A stretch of DNA of 64,000 nt from Sutcliffiella horikoshii (GCF_021991925.1 NZ_RXZI01000012.1:1-64000), one strand, 5' to 3'; positions 15,293 through 30,084 are shown, counted from the first letter of the stretch. Made by a program: numbers and translations. The notes: generated by a model not told the origin, from the letters alone.

Positions 15293-16101
15293 AGCTCATC
15301 CATCAGCCTTTCCCTATTCGTCGGATCTGTTTCGAACCTCACACCCAATTCTTTGAGTCTATTTGCCAAAATGATAGGAAAAGGCAGATCTAACCCTATC
15401 TCCACAAGCTTTTCTCCCATACGGAAAATATCGTCAGGGGTGCCCTCCCCAAATACTTTTCCACCATTCATCACTATGATGCGGTCCGCTCTTGCTGCTT
15501 CTTCTAAGTCATGTGTAATGGAGATTACCGTTACACCGACTTCCTGTCTTAACTCTTCTATTGTATTGATCACTTCTTTACGACCGATAGGATCCAACAT
15601 ACTTGTTGCTTCATCCAGAATAATGATGGATGGACGCAGCGCAATCAATCCTGCAATGGCTACTCGCTGCTTTTGGCCACCGGAGAGCTGATGTGGCTCT
15701 TGGGTTAAAAAAGATTCCATCCCAACTTTTTCGATTCCCTCTGCTACACGCGTAAGCATCTCATCGCGGGGAACGCCAATATTTTCTAAACCAAACGCAA
15801 CATCATCCTCCACCGTCGATCCCACAAATTGATTATCCGGGTTTTGAAAGACCATGCCGACCTGTCTTCTGATATCCCAGATGGTTTCTTCAGTTAGTTT
15901 TACTCCTTGAACCAAGACAGTCCCATCTGATGGAAGCTGCAGCCCGTTCAGGATTCTGGCCAATGTGGACTTACCGGAGCCGTTATGGCCGACAATCGCA
16001 GTCCACTCCCCTTGATTGACTTCAAGGTTGATATTCTTTAACGTATCTTCCTCTTGATTTGCGTAGCGGAAGGACAAATCCTTCACTTCTAAGATGGCCA
16101 C
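15268..16101 (-). CDS. ecfA1: ECF transporter ATPase EcfA1
   Basis: A 277-residue ABC ATPase: Walker A GHNGSGKST (about 38-46), Q-loop FQNPDNQF, signature LSGGQKQRVAIAG and Walker B IIILDEATSMLD. The FQNPDNQF signature is typical of EcfA1. The start is GTG at 16101 with AGGAG about 12 nt upstream. It is the first gene of ecfA1-ecfA2-ecfT-truA. In B. subtilis it follows rplQ directly; here a 620-bp gap with two palindromic repeats separates them. Confidence 0.94.
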   Translation of the reverse strand: MAILEVKDLSFRYANQEEDTLKNINLEVNQGEWTAIVGHNGSGKSTLARILNGLQLPSDGTVLVQGVKLTEETIWDIRRQVGMVFQNPDNQFVGSTVEDDVAFGLENIGVPRDEMLTRVAEGIEKVGMESFLTQEPHQLSGGQKQRVAIAGLIALRPSIIILDEATSMLDPIGRKEVINTIEELRQEVGVTVISITHDLEEAARADRIIVMNGGKVFGEGTPDDIFRMGEKLVEIGLDLPFPIILANRLKELGVRFETDPTNRERLMDELCKLQSKT

Positions 16102-16183
16102 GAAAACACAACTCCTCTCTTCTCCGCTTAACTGACTCTCTCTATTATAGCCTTATCATCACCAAAAGGCTCAATTATACACG

Positions 16184-16311
16184 GCTGTTGATTTCCGCAC
16201 AGGGCTTCGCTTTCCTCGGGGCGCTTGGGGAGCCTCCTCGGCTTTGCATATGGGGTCTCCCCTAACCGCTACCTCCCGTAGGAGTCTTCGCCCTGTGCTA
16301 CAATCACCAGC
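16184..16311 (+). repeat. Palindromic intergenic repeat, copy 2
   Basis: A 128-bp copy with ends GCTGTTGATT / AATCACCAGC (9 of 10 paired). The second helix is a perfect 8-bp CACAGGGC / GCCCTGTG. The inner hairpin is GGGGAGCC / GGTCTCCCC in place of the TTGAG/CTCAA found in other copies, a compensated change. It is in opposite orientation to copy 3. Confidence 0.9.
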
Positions 16312-16414
16312 TATAAATCTCATTAAATAGAGGTTTTTAAGACTCTCACTTCTATTTACAGATTATAGAGGTTTGCTTTACTTCGGTTTATCGGAATAGA
16401 TGAACCAGTAACCA

Positions 16415-16543
16415 CCTGTTGCTTGGAGTGCAAGGTGTGAGACTCCTGCGGGGGGAAACGGTTGGTTGAGACCCCGCAACGAAGTGAGGAGGCTCAAGCA
16501 CCGTCCCGCGGAAAGCGAACACCTGGAACGCAAAGCAACAAGG
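16415..16543 (-). repeat. Palindromic intergenic repeat, copy 3 (inverted)
   Basis: A 129-bp copy read on the minus strand, with ends TTGTTGCTT and AAGCAACAGG. The terminal stem has GCTT/AAGC where others have GATT/AATC, so both strands changed together. The second helix is AGGTGT / ACACCT. The remaining gap 16102-16723 holds AT-rich spacer and the rplQ terminator; no gene is seen. Confidence 0.88.
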
Positions 16544-16610
16544 GAGAAAAACCAGTGCTTATATCACAAACTGTGTTACCCAACCGATGAATCTCTCAAT
16601 ATATAGGCAA

Positions 16611-16660
16611 AAAAATAAAGGGCATAGATCAGTCATTACAACTGTCCGCCCTTATTTATG
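16611..16660 (-). terminator. Terminator of the alpha operon (after rplQ)
   Basis: On the minus strand AATAAGGGC pairs with GCCCTTTATT, with a smaller CAGT/ACTG hairpin inside, followed by TTTTTTT. It lies about 65 bp after rplQ. Confidence 0.7.
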
Positions 16661-16723
16661 ACTGACTATAGTAAGTTAAAAGACTCGTTGCCTCCTCTTT
16701 CAACCACTACCATCTAATATATA

Positions 16724-17086
16724 TTATACAAGTTCAATGATTACCATTGGAGCTCCGTCTCCACGACGAGGTCCGACTTTCATGATACGAGTGTATCCGC
16801 CTTGACGCTCTTCGTAACGTGGAGCGATATCAGCGAATAACTTTTGAACTGCATCTTGACCAGTTTCTTCGTTTGCAACTTCGTGACGAACGTAAGAAGC
16901 TGCTTGACGACGAGCGTGTAAGTCACCACGCTTACCAAGAGTGATCATTTTTTCTACTAAAGAACGTAATTCTTTCGCACGTGCTTCAGTAGTTTCAATG
17001 CGCTCGCTGATGATCAAGTCAGTAGTCAAGTCACGTAACATTGCTTTACGCTGTGCGCTAGTACGACCTAATTTTCTGTATCCCAT
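16724..17086 (-). CDS. rplQ: 50S ribosomal protein L17
   Basis: A 120-residue L17 with the family start [17 protein letters not shown] and a basic C-terminal [19 protein letters not shown]. It is the last gene of the ribosomal superoperon, 74 bp after rpoA. GGAGGG precedes the ATG. Confidence 0.97.
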   Translation of the reverse strand: MGYRKLGRTSAQRKAMLRDLTTDLIISERIETTEARAKELRSLVEKMITLGKRGDLHARRQAASYVRHEVANEETGQDAVQKLFADIAPRYEERQGGYTRIMKVGPRRGDGAPMVIIELV

Positions 17087-17160
17087 GTTGATGTTCCCTC
17101 CTTCTGTAGAAAGTCATGAACGTTCAAACACATAAAGATGCCTAGTTTTACGAGTAAAAA

Positions 17161-18105
17161 CTAGTCATCTTTACGCAGGCCAAGACCAAGCTCTTCTAAT
17201 TTGTGCTTGACTTCTTCTAAAGATTTACGGCCTAAGTTGCGAACTTTCATCATATCTTCTTCTGTTTTATTTGCAAGTTCCTGAACAGTGTTGATGCCAG
17301 CACGCTTCAGGCAGTTATAAGAACGAACGGATAGGTCTAGTTCCTCGATAGTCATCTCTAGAACTTTCTCTTTCTGATCTTCTTCTTTTTCTACCATGAT
17401 TTCCGCGTTTTGCGCTTCATCTGTCAAGCCTACAAAAATATTTAAGTGCTCAGTTAAAATCTTTGCCCCAAGTGCAACCGCTTCTTGTGGACCGTTACTA
17501 CCATCTGTCCATACATCGAGTGTAAGTTTGTCGTAGTTAGATACTTGGCCTACACGAGTATTTTCAACATAATAAGAAACGCGGGAAACTGGAGTAAAGA
17601 TGGAGTCAATTGGAATAACACCGATTGGTTGATCTTCACGTTTGTTTCCGTCCGCTGGCACATATCCGCGACCGCGCTTGGCAGTGAAACGAATACGTAG
17701 GTGAGCGTCCTTCGCTAACGTAGCGATATGAAGGTCAGGGTTCAGGATCTCAACATCGCTGTCATGAGTAATGTCAGCAGCTGTTACAGCTCCCTCGCCT
17801 TGCACATCAATCTCTAACGTCTTCTCATCATCAGAATAGATTTTTAATGCTAGCTTCTTAACGTTCAAAATAACTGTTGTAACATCTTCAACGACGCCTT
17901 CAATTGTTGAGAACTCATGCAGTACACCATCTATTTGGATAGATGTTACAGCGGCACCAGGAAGTGAGGATAAAAGAATACGACGTAAGGAGTTACCCAA
18001 AGTTGTTCCATATCCACGCTCAAGTGGCTCGACGACGAATTTACCATAGTTGGCGTCATCGCTGATTTCAACCGTTTCGATTTTTGGTTTTTCGATTTCT
18101 AACAT
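17161..18105 (-). CDS. rpoA: RNA polymerase subunit alpha
   Basis: A 314-residue alpha subunit. The N-terminal dimerisation/assembly domain (about 1-230) has the [18 protein letters not shown] helix. A charged linker leads to the C-terminal domain (about 250-314) with [15 protein letters not shown] and [11 protein letters not shown], which contacts UP elements and activators. It lies 170 bp after rpsK; that gap is AT-rich with no gene. GGAGGG precedes the ATG. Confidence 0.98.
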   Translation of the reverse strand: MLEIEKPKIETVEISDDANYGKFVVEPLERGYGTTLGNSLRRILLSSLPGAAVTSIQIDGVLHEFSTIEGVVEDVTTVILNVKKLALKIYSDDEKTLEIDVQGEGAVTAADITHDSDVEILNPDLHIATLAKDAHLRIRFTAKRGRGYVPADGNKREDQPIGVIPIDSIFTPVSRVSYYVENTRVGQVSNYDKLTLDVWTDGSNGPQEAVALGAKILTEHLNIFVGLTDEAQNAEIMVEKEEDQKEKVLEMTIEELDLSVRSYNCLKRAGINTVQELANKTEEDMMKVRNLGRKSLEEVKHKLEELGLGLRKDD

Positions 18106-18275
18106 TCATAACCCTCCTTCAAAACGTCGAAACCCCGGAAAGACATAAGATGTCTAACCGAAATTCCCCATAGGTATGTCCCGATTGTGCACAACAACAA
18201 CATTTAATTATCTCTGTATATTTAAACTGTATCATCAGCCATTATTGACATGTATACAAAATCTATACAGACAAA

Positions 18276-18680
<405 letters not shown>

Positions 18681-18694
18681 TTACTTACTTGAAA

Positions 18695-19060
18695 TTATTT
18701 CTTTTTGTTCGCTACAGTACGACGAGGTCCTTTACGTGTACGAGCGTTGTTTTTAGTGTTTTGACCACGAACCGGTAAACCACGACGGTGACGAAGACCA
18801 CGGTAGCAACCGATCTCGATTAGACGTTTAATGTTAAGAGATACTTCACGACGAAGGTCACCCTCAACTTTAATTTTATCTACAACATCACGAATCTTTC
18901 CTAATTCTTCTTCCGTTAAGTCGCGAACGCGAGTGTCTTCAGAAACACCTGCTTCAGCCAATACTTTCTCAGCTGTGGAACGACCGATACCGAAAACGTA
19001 TGTTAATGAAATTACAACGCGCTTGTCGCGAGGAACATCAACACCAGCAATACGTGCCAT
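18695..19060 (-). CDS. rpsM: 30S ribosomal protein S13
   Basis: A 121-residue S13 of the 30S head, which contacts P-site tRNA and the 50S bridge B1. It begins [15 protein letters not shown], has the GIGRSTA helix-hairpin-helix segment and ends with the basic tail [15 protein letters not shown]. It lies 20 bp after rpmJ. Confidence 0.97.
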   Translation of the reverse strand: MARIAGVDVPRDKRVVISLTYVFGIGRSTAEKVLAEAGVSEDTRVRDLTEEELGKIRDVVDKIKVEGDLRREVSLNIKRLIEIGCYRGLRHRRGLPVRGQNTKNNARTRKGPRRTVANKKK

Positions 19061-19080
19061 ATATGCGCACCTCCCTCAAG

Positions 19081-19200
<120 letters not shown>

Positions 19201-19235
19201 TTACCTCCCTGATAGTACGGAGTGCTAAAATAGGT

Positions 19236-19454
19236 TTATTTAAAACGATACGTAATTCTACCGCGTGTTAAATCGTATGGAGAAAGCTCCACCGTTACTT
19301 TATCTCCTGGTAGGATTCGAATAAAGTGCATACGTATTTTCCCAGATACATGAGCCAACACAGTATGACCATTTTCCAATTCTACTTTAAACATAGCATT
19401 TGGTAAAGTCTCAACGACCGTACCTTCAACTTCAATTACATCGTCTTTCGCCAT
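19236..19454 (-). CDS. infA: Translation initiation factor IF-1
   Basis: A 72-residue single S1/OB-fold protein that occupies the 30S A site during initiation. It begins [15 protein letters not shown] and contains [19 protein letters not shown]. Its ATG overlaps the stop of the upstream KOW-domain gene by one base. Full length and highly conserved. Confidence 0.97.
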   Translation of the reverse strand: MAKDDVIEVEGTVVETLPNAMFKVELENGHTVLAHVSGKIRMHFIRILPGDKVTVELSPYDLTRGRITYRFK

Positions 19455-19768
19455 TAATTAAGTTCTCCCTTCTTCAAATCAGTAACAAGCTCATTAACAA
19501 ATTTGGTCAGTGCGAAGCGCAGCTTTCCATTTGTCACACGGCCTGTTTCCTTCATACTGTTCTGAACTTCTGGAGACACGTAATCAAAAAATTCAAGATG
19601 ATGAATGTTCTTTTTCTTTGGGCGGTCAAACTTCCGCTTGTCTCCATCCGCTAGGACGACAAAACGCTCATCAAGAATTTTAATAATTACGGCATACTGT
19701 CCGGCATCTCTGCCTTGAGTAATCGAAACAATTTGGCCTACTTGCAGAGTCGAATTAGATTCGATCAA
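19454..19768 (-). CDS. KOW-domain RNA-binding protein (L14e-like, YbzG family)
   Basis: A 104-residue protein. A KOW/L14e-like fold starts at about residue 10 ([20 protein letters not shown]) and continues through [15 protein letters not shown]. Such proteins are found between map and infA in most Bacilli; a ribosome-associated role is inferred, not shown. It is 13 bp after map and overlaps infA by one base. Confidence 0.8.
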   Translation of the reverse strand: MIESNSTLQVGQIVSITQGRDAGQYAVIIKILDERFVVLADGDKRKFDRPKKKNIHHLEFFDYVSPEVQNSMKETGRVTNGKLRFALTKFVNELVTDLKKGELN

Positions 19769-19781
19769 GCAATATCACCTC

Positions 19782-20527
19782 TTAGGCTTTTGTTAAGATC
19801 TCATAGCCTGTTTCTGTAATAGCGACCGTATGTTCAAAATGAGCACACATTTTACCGTCAACAGTAACAACAGTCCAGTCATCTGCTAGCGTTTTTACGT
19901 AGCGGGTGCCTGCATTGACCATCGGTTCAATTGCAAGAACCATACCAGGTTTTAACCGTGGACCTTTGTTAGGAGGTCCATAATGAGGAATTTGTGGGTC
20001 TTCATGTAAGTCTTGACCAATTCCATGCCCTACATACTCTCTTACGATTGAAAAATCGTGACCTTCCGCATACGTTTGGATCGCATGGGAAACATCTGAG
20101 AGACGAGCGCCCGGTTTTACTTCCTTGATGCCTTCATACAATGATTGTTCCGTGACTTCAAGTAATCGCTTTGTTTCATCGGATATGTTACCAACAGCAT
20201 ACGTCCAAGCGGAGTCTCCGTGGTAACCATTATATTTAGCACCAATATCTATGCTAATGATATCTCCGTCTTTCAATACACGATCGCCCGGAATACCATG
20301 AACAAGTTCTTCATTGACAGAAGCGCAGATGCTTCCGCGAAAACCATTATACCCCTTAAACGAAGGAATTGCATCATGTTTGCGGATGAATTTCTCAGCA
20401 ATATCATCCAATTGCTTCGTAGTCACACCAGGTACAATATGTTTTTTTAATTCTTGGTGGGTAAGGGCGACAATTCTACCTGCTTCTCTCATGATCTCAA
20501 GTTCACGAGGAGTTTTACAGATGATCA

Positions 20528-20528
<1 letters not shown>
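19782..20528 (-). CDS. map: Methionine aminopeptidase, type I
   Basis: A 248-residue enzyme that removes the initiator methionine from nascent proteins. Metal ligands of the pita-bread fold are visible: Asp in [14 protein letters not shown] (two), His in [14 protein letters not shown], Glu in LAIEPMV and Glu in [10 protein letters not shown]. It overlaps the adk stop by one base, as in B. subtilis (mapA). Confidence 0.97.
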
Positions 20529-21190
<662 letters not shown>

Positions 21191-21238
21191 TCAGTATCTT
21201 GTGAAGTATATTGGGATAATGTTATCCCAATTACTTCA

Positions 21239-22534
21239 TTACTTGATAAACCCTTTATAATGACGCTTCACTAACTGACTTTCTAGCTGCTTCATCGTCT
21301 CAAGTGCAACACCTACGACGATCAGTAGACTAGTACCGCCAATCTGCACTGCTGCAGGAAGACCGGCAAAGCTCATAAAGATGATAGGTAGGATAGAAAT
21401 AGCTGCCAAGAACAATGCACCAACAAATGTTAGTCGGTAGATGATCTTTGTCAAGTATTCCTGTGTATTTAAACCAGGACGAATTCCTGGGATATATCCG
21501 CCTTGTTTCTTTAAGTTTTCTGCCATCTGCTCAGGATTGGACTGAACAAATGTGTAGAAATAAGTGAAGGCAATTATAAGAGCCACATATACAACCATGC
21601 CGATTGGATTCGTATAGTCAAATGAACTAATGATCCATCTTGTCACAGCATTCTCGTTAAAAAATGAAGCGATTGTCGGTGGTGTAATGATAAAGGATAC
21701 GGCAAAGATAACAGGAATTACCCCTGCAGCATTAACCTTCAATGGTAAGTGTGTAGTGTGTCCTCCACCAGTTGGAGCGCGACCCGCCATCTTCTTCGCA
21801 TACTGAATCGGAATCTTGCGTAACGCTTGCTGGATAAAGATAACGCCTACGATTACTGCCAAGATAGCAAGTAGGATTAGAGCGACAATCACAAGATTTA
21901 GGAACAACTGATCACCAGCATCCTGGATCAAAGAAGCATAAATCTGGTTTGCGCCTGTCGGGATTGCAGATACGATACCAGCGAAGATTAGAATGGAGAT
22001 TCCGTTACCTACGCCATGTGCCGTAATTTGCTCACCAAGCCACATTAAAAATGCAGTTCCTGCTGTTAACACTATTGCTATAAGCAAATAAGTAGTGATG
22101 GTTGGATTCGAAATCAATTGACCATTGGCCATCGTGTTGAATCCGATTGACATACCGATTGCCTGGATAAAACCAAGTACAATGGTAAAATACCTAGTGA
22201 ATTGAGCTAATTTGCGACGTCCAGCTTCTCCTTGTTTTGACCACTCCGTAAATTTCGGAACAACATCCATTTGTAAAAGTTGTACAATGATGGACGCTGT
22301 GATGTATGGCATTACACCCATGGCAAGAATAGAGAAGTTCTGAAGAGCTCCACCACCAAAAGTATTCAGGATACCAAATACACTAAGTTCATCCTGGAAT
22401 TTCAAAATGTCAGCGTTCACCCCTGGTACTGGGATAAACGTACCGATACGGAATATTACTAACATTAATAGGGTGAAGACTATTTTCTTTCTTATATCAC
22501 CCACGCGCATAAAATTGGAGAATGTCTGGAACAT
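21239..22534 (-). CDS. secY: Preprotein translocase subunit SecY
   Basis: A 431-residue protein with ten membrane segments that forms the Sec channel with SecE (at 49287-49469). Family segments include IFRIGTFIPVPGV, the plug region around GGGALQNFSI and the C-terminal LVKRHYKGFIK. Its ATG overlaps the rplO stop by one base. Confidence 0.97.
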   Translation of the reverse strand: MFQTFSNFMRVGDIRKKIVFTLLMLVIFRIGTFIPVPGVNADILKFQDELSVFGILNTFGGGALQNFSILAMGVMPYITASIIVQLLQMDVVPKFTEWSKQGEAGRRKLAQFTRYFTIVLGFIQAIGMSIGFNTMANGQLISNPTITTYLLIAIVLTAGTAFLMWLGEQITAHGVGNGISILIFAGIVSAIPTGANQIYASLIQDAGDQLFLNLVIVALILLAILAVIVGVIFIQQALRKIPIQYAKKMAGRAPTGGGHTTHLPLKVNAAGVIPVIFAVSFIITPPTIASFFNENAVTRWIISSFDYTNPIGMVVYVALIIAFTYFYTFVQSNPEQMAENLKKQGGYIPGIRPGLNTQEYLTKIIYRLTFVGALFLAAISILPIIFMSFAGLPAAVQIGGTSLLIVVGVALETMKQLESQLVKRHYKGFIK

Positions 22535-22974
22535 TAAATCACCTCAACTGAACCGCCAGCTGCTTCGATCGCTTCCTTAGCTGCTGAGGAGAATTTATGA
22601 GCACGAACTGTAAGCTTTTTCTCGATAGAACCGTTACCCAATACTTTAAGACCAGCGTTTAATTTGCTAACTAAACCTGTTTCAAGAAGTAATTCAGGAG
22701 TAACTTCAGTTCCTTCGTCAAAGCGGTTTAGTGCATCAAGGTTGATGATTGCATACTCTTTACGATTGATGTTCGTGAATCCGCGCTTAGGTAAGCGTTG
22801 GAATAGAGGTGTTTGACCACCCTCAAATCCAGGACGAACGCCACCGCCAGAGCGTGCATTTTGACCTTTATGACCTTTACCAGAAGTTTTTCCGTTACCA
22901 GAACCAGTTCCGCGACCTAAGCGATTGCGTTCTTTACGAGATCCTTCGTTTGGTTTTAACTCATGAAGTTTCAT
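22534..22974 (-). CDS. rplO: 50S ribosomal protein L15
   Basis: A 146-residue L15 with the conserved start [20 protein letters not shown] and the Gly-rich [19 protein letters not shown] extension that threads into 23S rRNA. It lies between rpmD and secY. Confidence 0.97.
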   Translation of the reverse strand: MKLHELKPNEGSRKERNRLGRGTGSGNGKTSGKGHKGQNARSGGGVRPGFEGGQTPLFQRLPKRGFTNINRKEYAIINLDALNRFDEGTEVTPELLLETGLVSKLNAGLKVLGNGSIEKKLTVRAHKFSSAAKEAIEAAGGSVEVI

Positions 22975-23008
22975 TGTGGCACCTCCTTATTTAAAAAGAC
23001 CGTTTCTA

Positions 23009-23191
23009 TTATTGCTCTTTCACAGTAACAAGGTGAGATACCTTGTTAATCATTCCACGGATAGCTGCGTTATCCTCATGGACAACTGTTTGGTGCATCT
23101 TATTCAAACCAAGAGTTTGAACAGTCACACGTTGATCTTGTGGACGACCGATTACACTGCGAGTGAGGGTGATTGCTAATTTGTTCGCCAT
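23009..23191 (-). CDS. rpmD: 50S ribosomal protein L30
   Basis: A 60-residue L30: [20 protein letters not shown], then [14 protein letters not shown], the usual bacterial L30 core. It lies 13 bp after rpsE. GGAGGG precedes the ATG. Confidence 0.96.
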   Translation of the reverse strand: MANKLAITLTRSVIGRPQDQRVTVQTLGLNKMHQTVVHEDNAAIRGMINKVSHLVTVKEQ

Positions 23192-23204
23192 TTTGTTTCC
23201 CTCC

Positions 23205-23705
23205 TTATCCTAACAGTTCTTCTACCGTTTTACCACGCAATTTAGCAACGTCCTCTGCACGTTTCAATTGCTTTAATCCGTTGATTGTAGCACGGATCAT
23301 GTTGATTGGTGTGTTAGATCCTAAAGATTTAGAAAGGATGTCTTGAACACCCGCTAACTCAAGTACCGCACGAACCGGTCCTCCAGCGATAACCCCAGTA
23401 CCTTCAGAAGCAGGCTTCAATAGGATTTCTCCAGAACCGAACTCTCCAAGTACTTGGTGAGGAATTGTTGTACCAACGATAGGTACAGCAACTAAGTTCT
23501 TTTTCGCATCTTCAATTGCTTTACGGATTGCTTCAGGTACCTCTTGAGCTTTACCAGTACCAAAACCAACATTACCGTTTTTATCTCCTACTACTACAAG
23601 AGCAGCAAAGCGGAAACGACGTCCACCTTTTACTACTTTCGCAACGCGGTTAACCGTAACTACGCGTTCTTCAAGTTCTAATTTGTTTGGATCAATACGA
23701 CGCAT
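23205..23705 (-). CDS. rpsE: 30S ribosomal protein S5
   Basis: A 166-residue S5, important for decoding accuracy. The N-terminal dsRBD-like domain (about 10-75) includes [18 protein letters not shown], followed by the C-terminal domain with [20 protein letters not shown]. Full length. Confidence 0.97.
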   Translation of the reverse strand: MRRIDPNKLELEERVVTVNRVAKVVKGGRRFRFAALVVVGDKNGNVGFGTGKAQEVPEAIRKAIEDAKKNLVAVPIVGTTIPHQVLGEFGSGEILLKPASEGTGVIAGGPVRAVLELAGVQDILSKSLGSNTPINMIRATINGLKQLKRAEDVAKLRGKTVEELLG

Positions 23706-23725
23706 CAGTGTCCCTCCTTTGTCGA

Positions 23726-24085
23726 TTAAAATTCTAGACCAGCCTCACGTGCAGCATCTGCTAATGCTTTCACACGGCCGTGATATAAGTATCCACCGCG
23801 GTCGAATACTACTGATTTGATTCCTTGTTCAATTGCGCGCTTTGCAACTAGTTCTCCAACTGCTTTCGCGGACTCTACGTTACTACCGTTTGCTGTTACA
23901 TCTTTATCAAGTGTAGAAGCACTTGCAATTGTTACAGCGTTCGTATCGTCGATCACTTGAGCGTAAATGTGTTGGTTGGAACGGAACACATTTAAACGTG
24001 GACGAGTTGCAGTGCCTGATAACTTAGCACGAACACGAGTGTGTCTTTTCTTACGAGTAGAATTCTTATCAGGTTTTGTAATCAT
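23726..24085 (-). CDS. rplR: 50S ribosomal protein L18
   Basis: A 119-residue L18 that binds 5S rRNA with L5. It has a basic N-terminus ([14 protein letters not shown]), then [20 protein letters not shown] and a C-terminal [20 protein letters not shown]. Confidence 0.97.
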   Translation of the reverse strand: MITKPDKNSTRKKRHTRVRAKLSGTATRPRLNVFRSNQHIYAQVIDDTNAVTIASASTLDKDVTANGSNVESAKAVGELVAKRAIEQGIKSVVFDRGGYLYHGRVKALADAAREAGLEF

Positions 24086-24120
24086 CGTGCAGTCACTCCT
24101 TTCTATCTGCTTATGCCGTA

Positions 24121-24657
24121 TTACTTAGCAGTTTTACCTTCTTTACGACGTACATGTTCACCTTCATAACGAATACCTTTACCTTTGTAAGGCTCTGGTG
24201 GGCGAACGTCACGAATGTTAGCTGCTAAAGCACCTACGCGCTCTTTATCAATACCTTTAATAACGATCTTTGTGTTTGCTGGTACTTCCACTTCAATCCC
24301 TTGTTCAGGAGTGATTTCAACTGGATGAGAGTAACCAACGTTAAGAACTAGTTTATTACCTTGCTTAGAAGCACGGTAACCAACCCCGATAAGTTCCAAT
24401 CCTCTTTCGAAACCAGTCGTTACACCTTGAACCATGTTGTTTAAAAGTGCACGAGTTGTTCCGTGGATTGTACGGTGTTCTTTGCTATCAGAAGGACGTA
24501 CTACTGTTAATACGTTCTCTTCCACTGTAATAGCCAATTCTTGGCTGAATGTACGAGTTAATTCACCTTTAGGACCTTTTACGGTAACTGTGTTGTTGTC
24601 GTTTGTAATTGTAACCCCAGCTGGGATTTCAATAGGTTTTTTACCTACACGTGACAT
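24121..24657 (-). CDS. rplF: 50S ribosomal protein L6
   Basis: A 178-residue L6 of the 50S factor-binding region, with two repeated domains. It begins [15 protein letters not shown] and has [15 protein letters not shown] at the end. I use the ATG at 24657, which has GGAGGTG upstream, rather than the in-frame ATG at 24675. Confidence 0.97.
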   Translation of the reverse strand: MSRVGKKPIEIPAGVTITNDNNTVTVKGPKGELTRTFSQELAITVEENVLTVVRPSDSKEHRTIHGTTRALLNNMVQGVTTGFERGLELIGVGYRASKQGNKLVLNVGYSHPVEITPEQGIEVEVPANTKIVIKGIDKERVGALAANIRDVRPPEPYKGKGIRYEGEHVRRKEGKTAK

Positions 24658-24688
24658 AGTTACACCTCCGTTCATTTAAAGAAATTTA

Positions 24689-25087
<399 letters not shown>

Positions 25088-25117
25088 TTAATTTACCTCC
25101 TTCCCAATTATCGGGTT

Positions 25118-25333
<216 letters not shown>

Positions 25334-25873
25334 TTATTTTTGGAATGGCATTCCGAATGATGTTAAAAGCTCACGAGCTTCTTCATCAGTGTTAGCAGTA
25401 GTAACGATAACGATATCCATACCACGAACCTTGCTAACTTTATCGTAATCAATTTCAGGGAAGATAAGTTGTTCTTTCACTCCAAGAGTGTAGTTTCCAC
25501 GACCGTCGAAAGACTTCTTGGAGATTCCACGGAAGTCACGAACACGTGGTAGGGAAACAGATACTAACTTATCTAGGAATTCGTACATACGCTCGCCGCG
25601 TAATGTAACTTTCGCACCGATAGGCATTCCTTCACGAAGACGGAAACCAGCGATAGATTTTTTCGCTCTTGTTACAACAGGTTTTTGACCAGTGATAGAA
25701 GTTAACTCTTCAACAGCTGCGTCTAAAGCCTTGGAGTTTGCTACTGCATCACCAACACCCATGTTGATAACGATTTTCTCAAGCTTTGGAGCTTGCATCA
25801 CAGATTTATAGTTAAACTTGCCCATTAGAGCAGGAATAATTTCGCTTTGATACTTTTCTTTTAGGCGGTTCAT
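25334..25873 (-). CDS. rplE: 50S ribosomal protein L5
   Basis: A 179-residue L5 that joins 5S rRNA and contacts P-site tRNA. It has the segments [32 protein letters not shown] and [17 protein letters not shown]. The ATG at 25873 with GGAGG upstream is preferred to the TTG one codon earlier. Confidence 0.97.
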   Translation of the reverse strand: MNRLKEKYQSEIIPALMGKFNYKSVMQAPKLEKIVINMGVGDAVANSKALDAAVEELTSITGQKPVVTRAKKSIAGFRLREGMPIGAKVTLRGERMYEFLDKLVSVSLPRVRDFRGISKKSFDGRGNYTLGVKEQLIFPEIDYDKVSKVRGMDIVIVTTANTDEEARELLTSFGMPFQK

Positions 25874-25899
25874 CAAAAGTACCTCCTTTCTTCAACGTT

Positions 25900-26211
25900 C
25901 TATTTATCTAATTGTTCACCTGATTTTGTTGCAACACGTACTTTTTTACCGTCTACTACCTTGTATCCTACACGAGTCGGTTCACCGGACTTCGGATCTA
26001 AAGGCATAACGTTTGATACATGAATAGGTGCCTCACGGTTGATGATTCCACCTTGAGGGTTTTCTTGAGATGGTTTAGCGTGCTTTTTGATCACGTTGAT
26101 ACCTTCTACAAGAACACGGTCTTTCTTAGGATAAGATTCAAGAATCACTCCTTGTTTCCCTTTATCCTTACCAGAGATAACTACAACTTTATCACCTTTT
26201 TTGACATGCAT
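25900..26211 (-). CDS. rplX: 50S ribosomal protein L24
   Basis: A 103-residue L24, one of the two assembly-initiator proteins of the large subunit. It has an N-terminal KOW motif: [19 protein letters not shown]. The start at 26211 has GGAGGTGCG upstream and gives the usual length. Confidence 0.97.
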   Translation of the reverse strand: MHVKKGDKVVVISGKDKGKQGVILESYPKKDRVLVEGINVIKKHAKPSQENPQGGIINREAPIHVSNVMPLDPKSGEPTRVGYKVVDGKKVRVATKSGEQLDK

Positions 26212-26248
26212 CCTTTCGCACCTCCTTGACAAACATCTTTTCGATTTA

Positions 26249-26617
26249 TTACAGAACTTCTGGAGCTAAAGATACAATCTTCATGTAGTTGTTATCACGT
26301 AATTCACGTGCAACTGGGCCGAAGATACGAGTTCCACGAGGGCTCTTATCATCCTTGATGATTACGCATGCGTTCTCATCGAAACGGATGTATGAACCGT
26401 CATTACGACGAACTCCGCGCTTTGTACGTACTACAACAGCTTTCACTACGTCACCTTTTTTAACAACGCCTCCTGGTGTTGCTTGTTTCACTGTACAAAC
26501 AATTACATCACCGATGTTAGCGTAACGACGACCAGATCCACCTAGTACTTTAATAGCAAGTACTTCACGAGCACCTGAGTTATCAGCAACTTTCAAACGA
26601 GATTCTTGTTGAATCAT
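26249..26617 (-). CDS. rplN: 50S ribosomal protein L14
   Basis: A 122-residue L14 of the subunit interface (bridge B8). It begins [19 protein letters not shown] and contains the invariant [12 protein letters not shown] and [16 protein letters not shown] segments. Confidence 0.98.
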   Translation of the reverse strand: MIQQESRLKVADNSGAREVLAIKVLGGSGRRYANIGDVIVCTVKQATPGGVVKKGDVVKAVVVRTKRGVRRNDGSYIRFDENACVIIKDDKSPRGTRIFGPVARELRDNNYMKIVSLAPEVL

Positions 26618-26659
26618 GCATGGTACCTCCCTTCGGAATTAGATATCCGAACTTATATA

Positions 26660-26923
26660 TTAGATAATTACAGCTTTCTCTACAACCTCTAGCAAACGGA
26701 AACGCTTCGTAGAAGATAATGGACGAGTCTCCATGATTTTCACGATGTCGCCAGTTTTAGCTGTGCTATTCTCATCATGCGCTTTGTACTTTTTAGAGTA
26801 CTTAACACGTTTGCCGTAGAGTGGGTGAGTTTTGTAAGTTTCAACTAGTACAGTGATTGTTTTATCCATTTTATCGGAAACAACACGACCAGTGTAAACT
26901 TTACGTTGGTTACGTTCACTCAT
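26660..26923 (-). CDS. rpsQ: 30S ribosomal protein S17
   Basis: An 87-residue OB-fold protein that binds 16S rRNA early. It has [19 protein letters not shown] and the loop [19 protein letters not shown]. It lies 20 bp after rpmC. Confidence 0.97.
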   Translation of the reverse strand: MSERNQRKVYTGRVVSDKMDKTITVLVETYKTHPLYGKRVKYSKKYKAHDENSTAKTGDIVKIMETRPLSSTKRFRLLEVVEKAVII

Positions 26924-26943
26924 TTTCGCGAACCTCCTCTTGA

Positions 26944-28227
<1,284 letters not shown>

Positions 28228-28230
28228 TGG

Positions 28231-28572
28231 TTATCCCTCCTTCTTTTCTGATACCACGATTGTGATGTGGCTAGTACGTTTGTTAATTTGGCTCGCACGA
28301 CCCATAGCGCGAGGACGGAAACGTTTCAAAGTTGGACCTTCGTTAACGTATGCTTCCGTTACAACTAGTGAGTTTGCGTCCATTTCAAAGTTGTGCTCTG
28401 CATTTGCAATAGCAGACTTAAGAACTTTTTCGATTACTGGTGAAGCAGCTTTTGGAGTTAATTTCAAAATAGCTACTGCTTCGCCAACTTGCTTGCCTCG
28501 AATTAAATCCATAACTAGACGAGCTTTACGAGGAGCAATACGAACTGTGTTTGCAACAGCTTTAGCTTGCAT
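28231..28572 (-). CDS. rplV: 50S ribosomal protein L22
   Basis: A 113-residue L22 whose long beta-hairpin lines the exit tunnel. The start is [20 protein letters not shown] and the hairpin region reads [18 protein letters not shown]. It is a known site of macrolide-resistance changes; no insertion is seen here. Confidence 0.98.
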   Translation of the reverse strand: MQAKAVANTVRIAPRKARLVMDLIRGKQVGEAVAILKLTPKAASPVIEKVLKSAIANAEHNFEMDANSLVVTEAYVNEGPTLKRFRPRAMGRASQINKRTSHITIVVSEKKEG

Positions 28573-28591
28573 GTAAAAGCCTCCTCTCTAT

Positions 28592-28870
28592 TTAGCGTTT
28601 TGTTTTCTTATCATCATTTCCGTGACCTTTGTAAGCACGAGATGGAGCGAATTCTCCAAGCTTGTGTCCTACCATGTCTTCTGTCACATATACTGGTACG
28701 TGTTTACGGCCATCATATACAGCGATTGTATGTCCGATAAATTGTGGGAAAATAGTAGAACGACGAGACCAAGTTTTAACAACTTGCTTACCCTCAGTTT
28801 CATTTAACTTTTCAATCTTAGCCATTAAATGATCATCTACAAAAGGCCCTTTTTTCAAGCTGCGACCCAT
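28592..28870 (-). CDS. rpsS: 30S ribosomal protein S19
   Basis: A 92-residue head protein: [40 protein letters not shown] and the C-terminal [15 protein letters not shown]. It lies 57 bp after rplB. Confidence 0.98.
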   Translation of the reverse strand: MGRSLKKGPFVDDHLMAKIEKLNETEGKQVVKTWSRRSTIFPQFIGHTIAVYDGRKHVPVYVTEDMVGHKLGEFAPSRAYKGHGNDDKKTKR

Positions 28871-28927
28871 GTGGAAACCTCCCTTCGTGATTGCTCTACG
28901 GCTCCTGTGAACCGTAGTACAACCCCG

Positions 28928-29785
<858 letters not shown>

Positions 29786-29796
29786 TTATTTTTGTA

Positions 29797-30084
29797 TTAA
29801 ACCTCGAAGAATTCGATTTCTTTGCTATCAGCTTTTAATGTTACGATAGCTTTTCTACGACGGTTAGTTAATCCGCTATGACGACCTACACGACGGAATT
29901 TACCTTTGTAGTTCATGATGTTAACTTTTTCAACGTCTACGCCAAAGATCGCTTCAACAGCATCTTTCACTTCAGTTTTATTAGCTCTAACATCTACTTC
30001 AAAAGTATATTTCTTTTCTGTCATTAAATCTGTAGAACGCTCAGTAATCACGGGGCGCTTAAGAACATCACGATGATCTCTCAT
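29797..30084 (-). CDS. rplW: 50S ribosomal protein L23
   Basis: A 95-residue L23 at the exit-tunnel mouth, a docking site for trigger factor and SRP. It has [20 protein letters not shown] and [20 protein letters not shown]. Its ATG overlaps the rplD stop by one base. Confidence 0.97.
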   Translation of the reverse strand: MRDHRDVLKRPVITERSTDLMTEKKYTFEVDVRANKTEVKDAVEAIFGVDVEKVNIMNYKGKFRRVGRHSGLTNRRRKAIVTLKADSKEIEFFEV

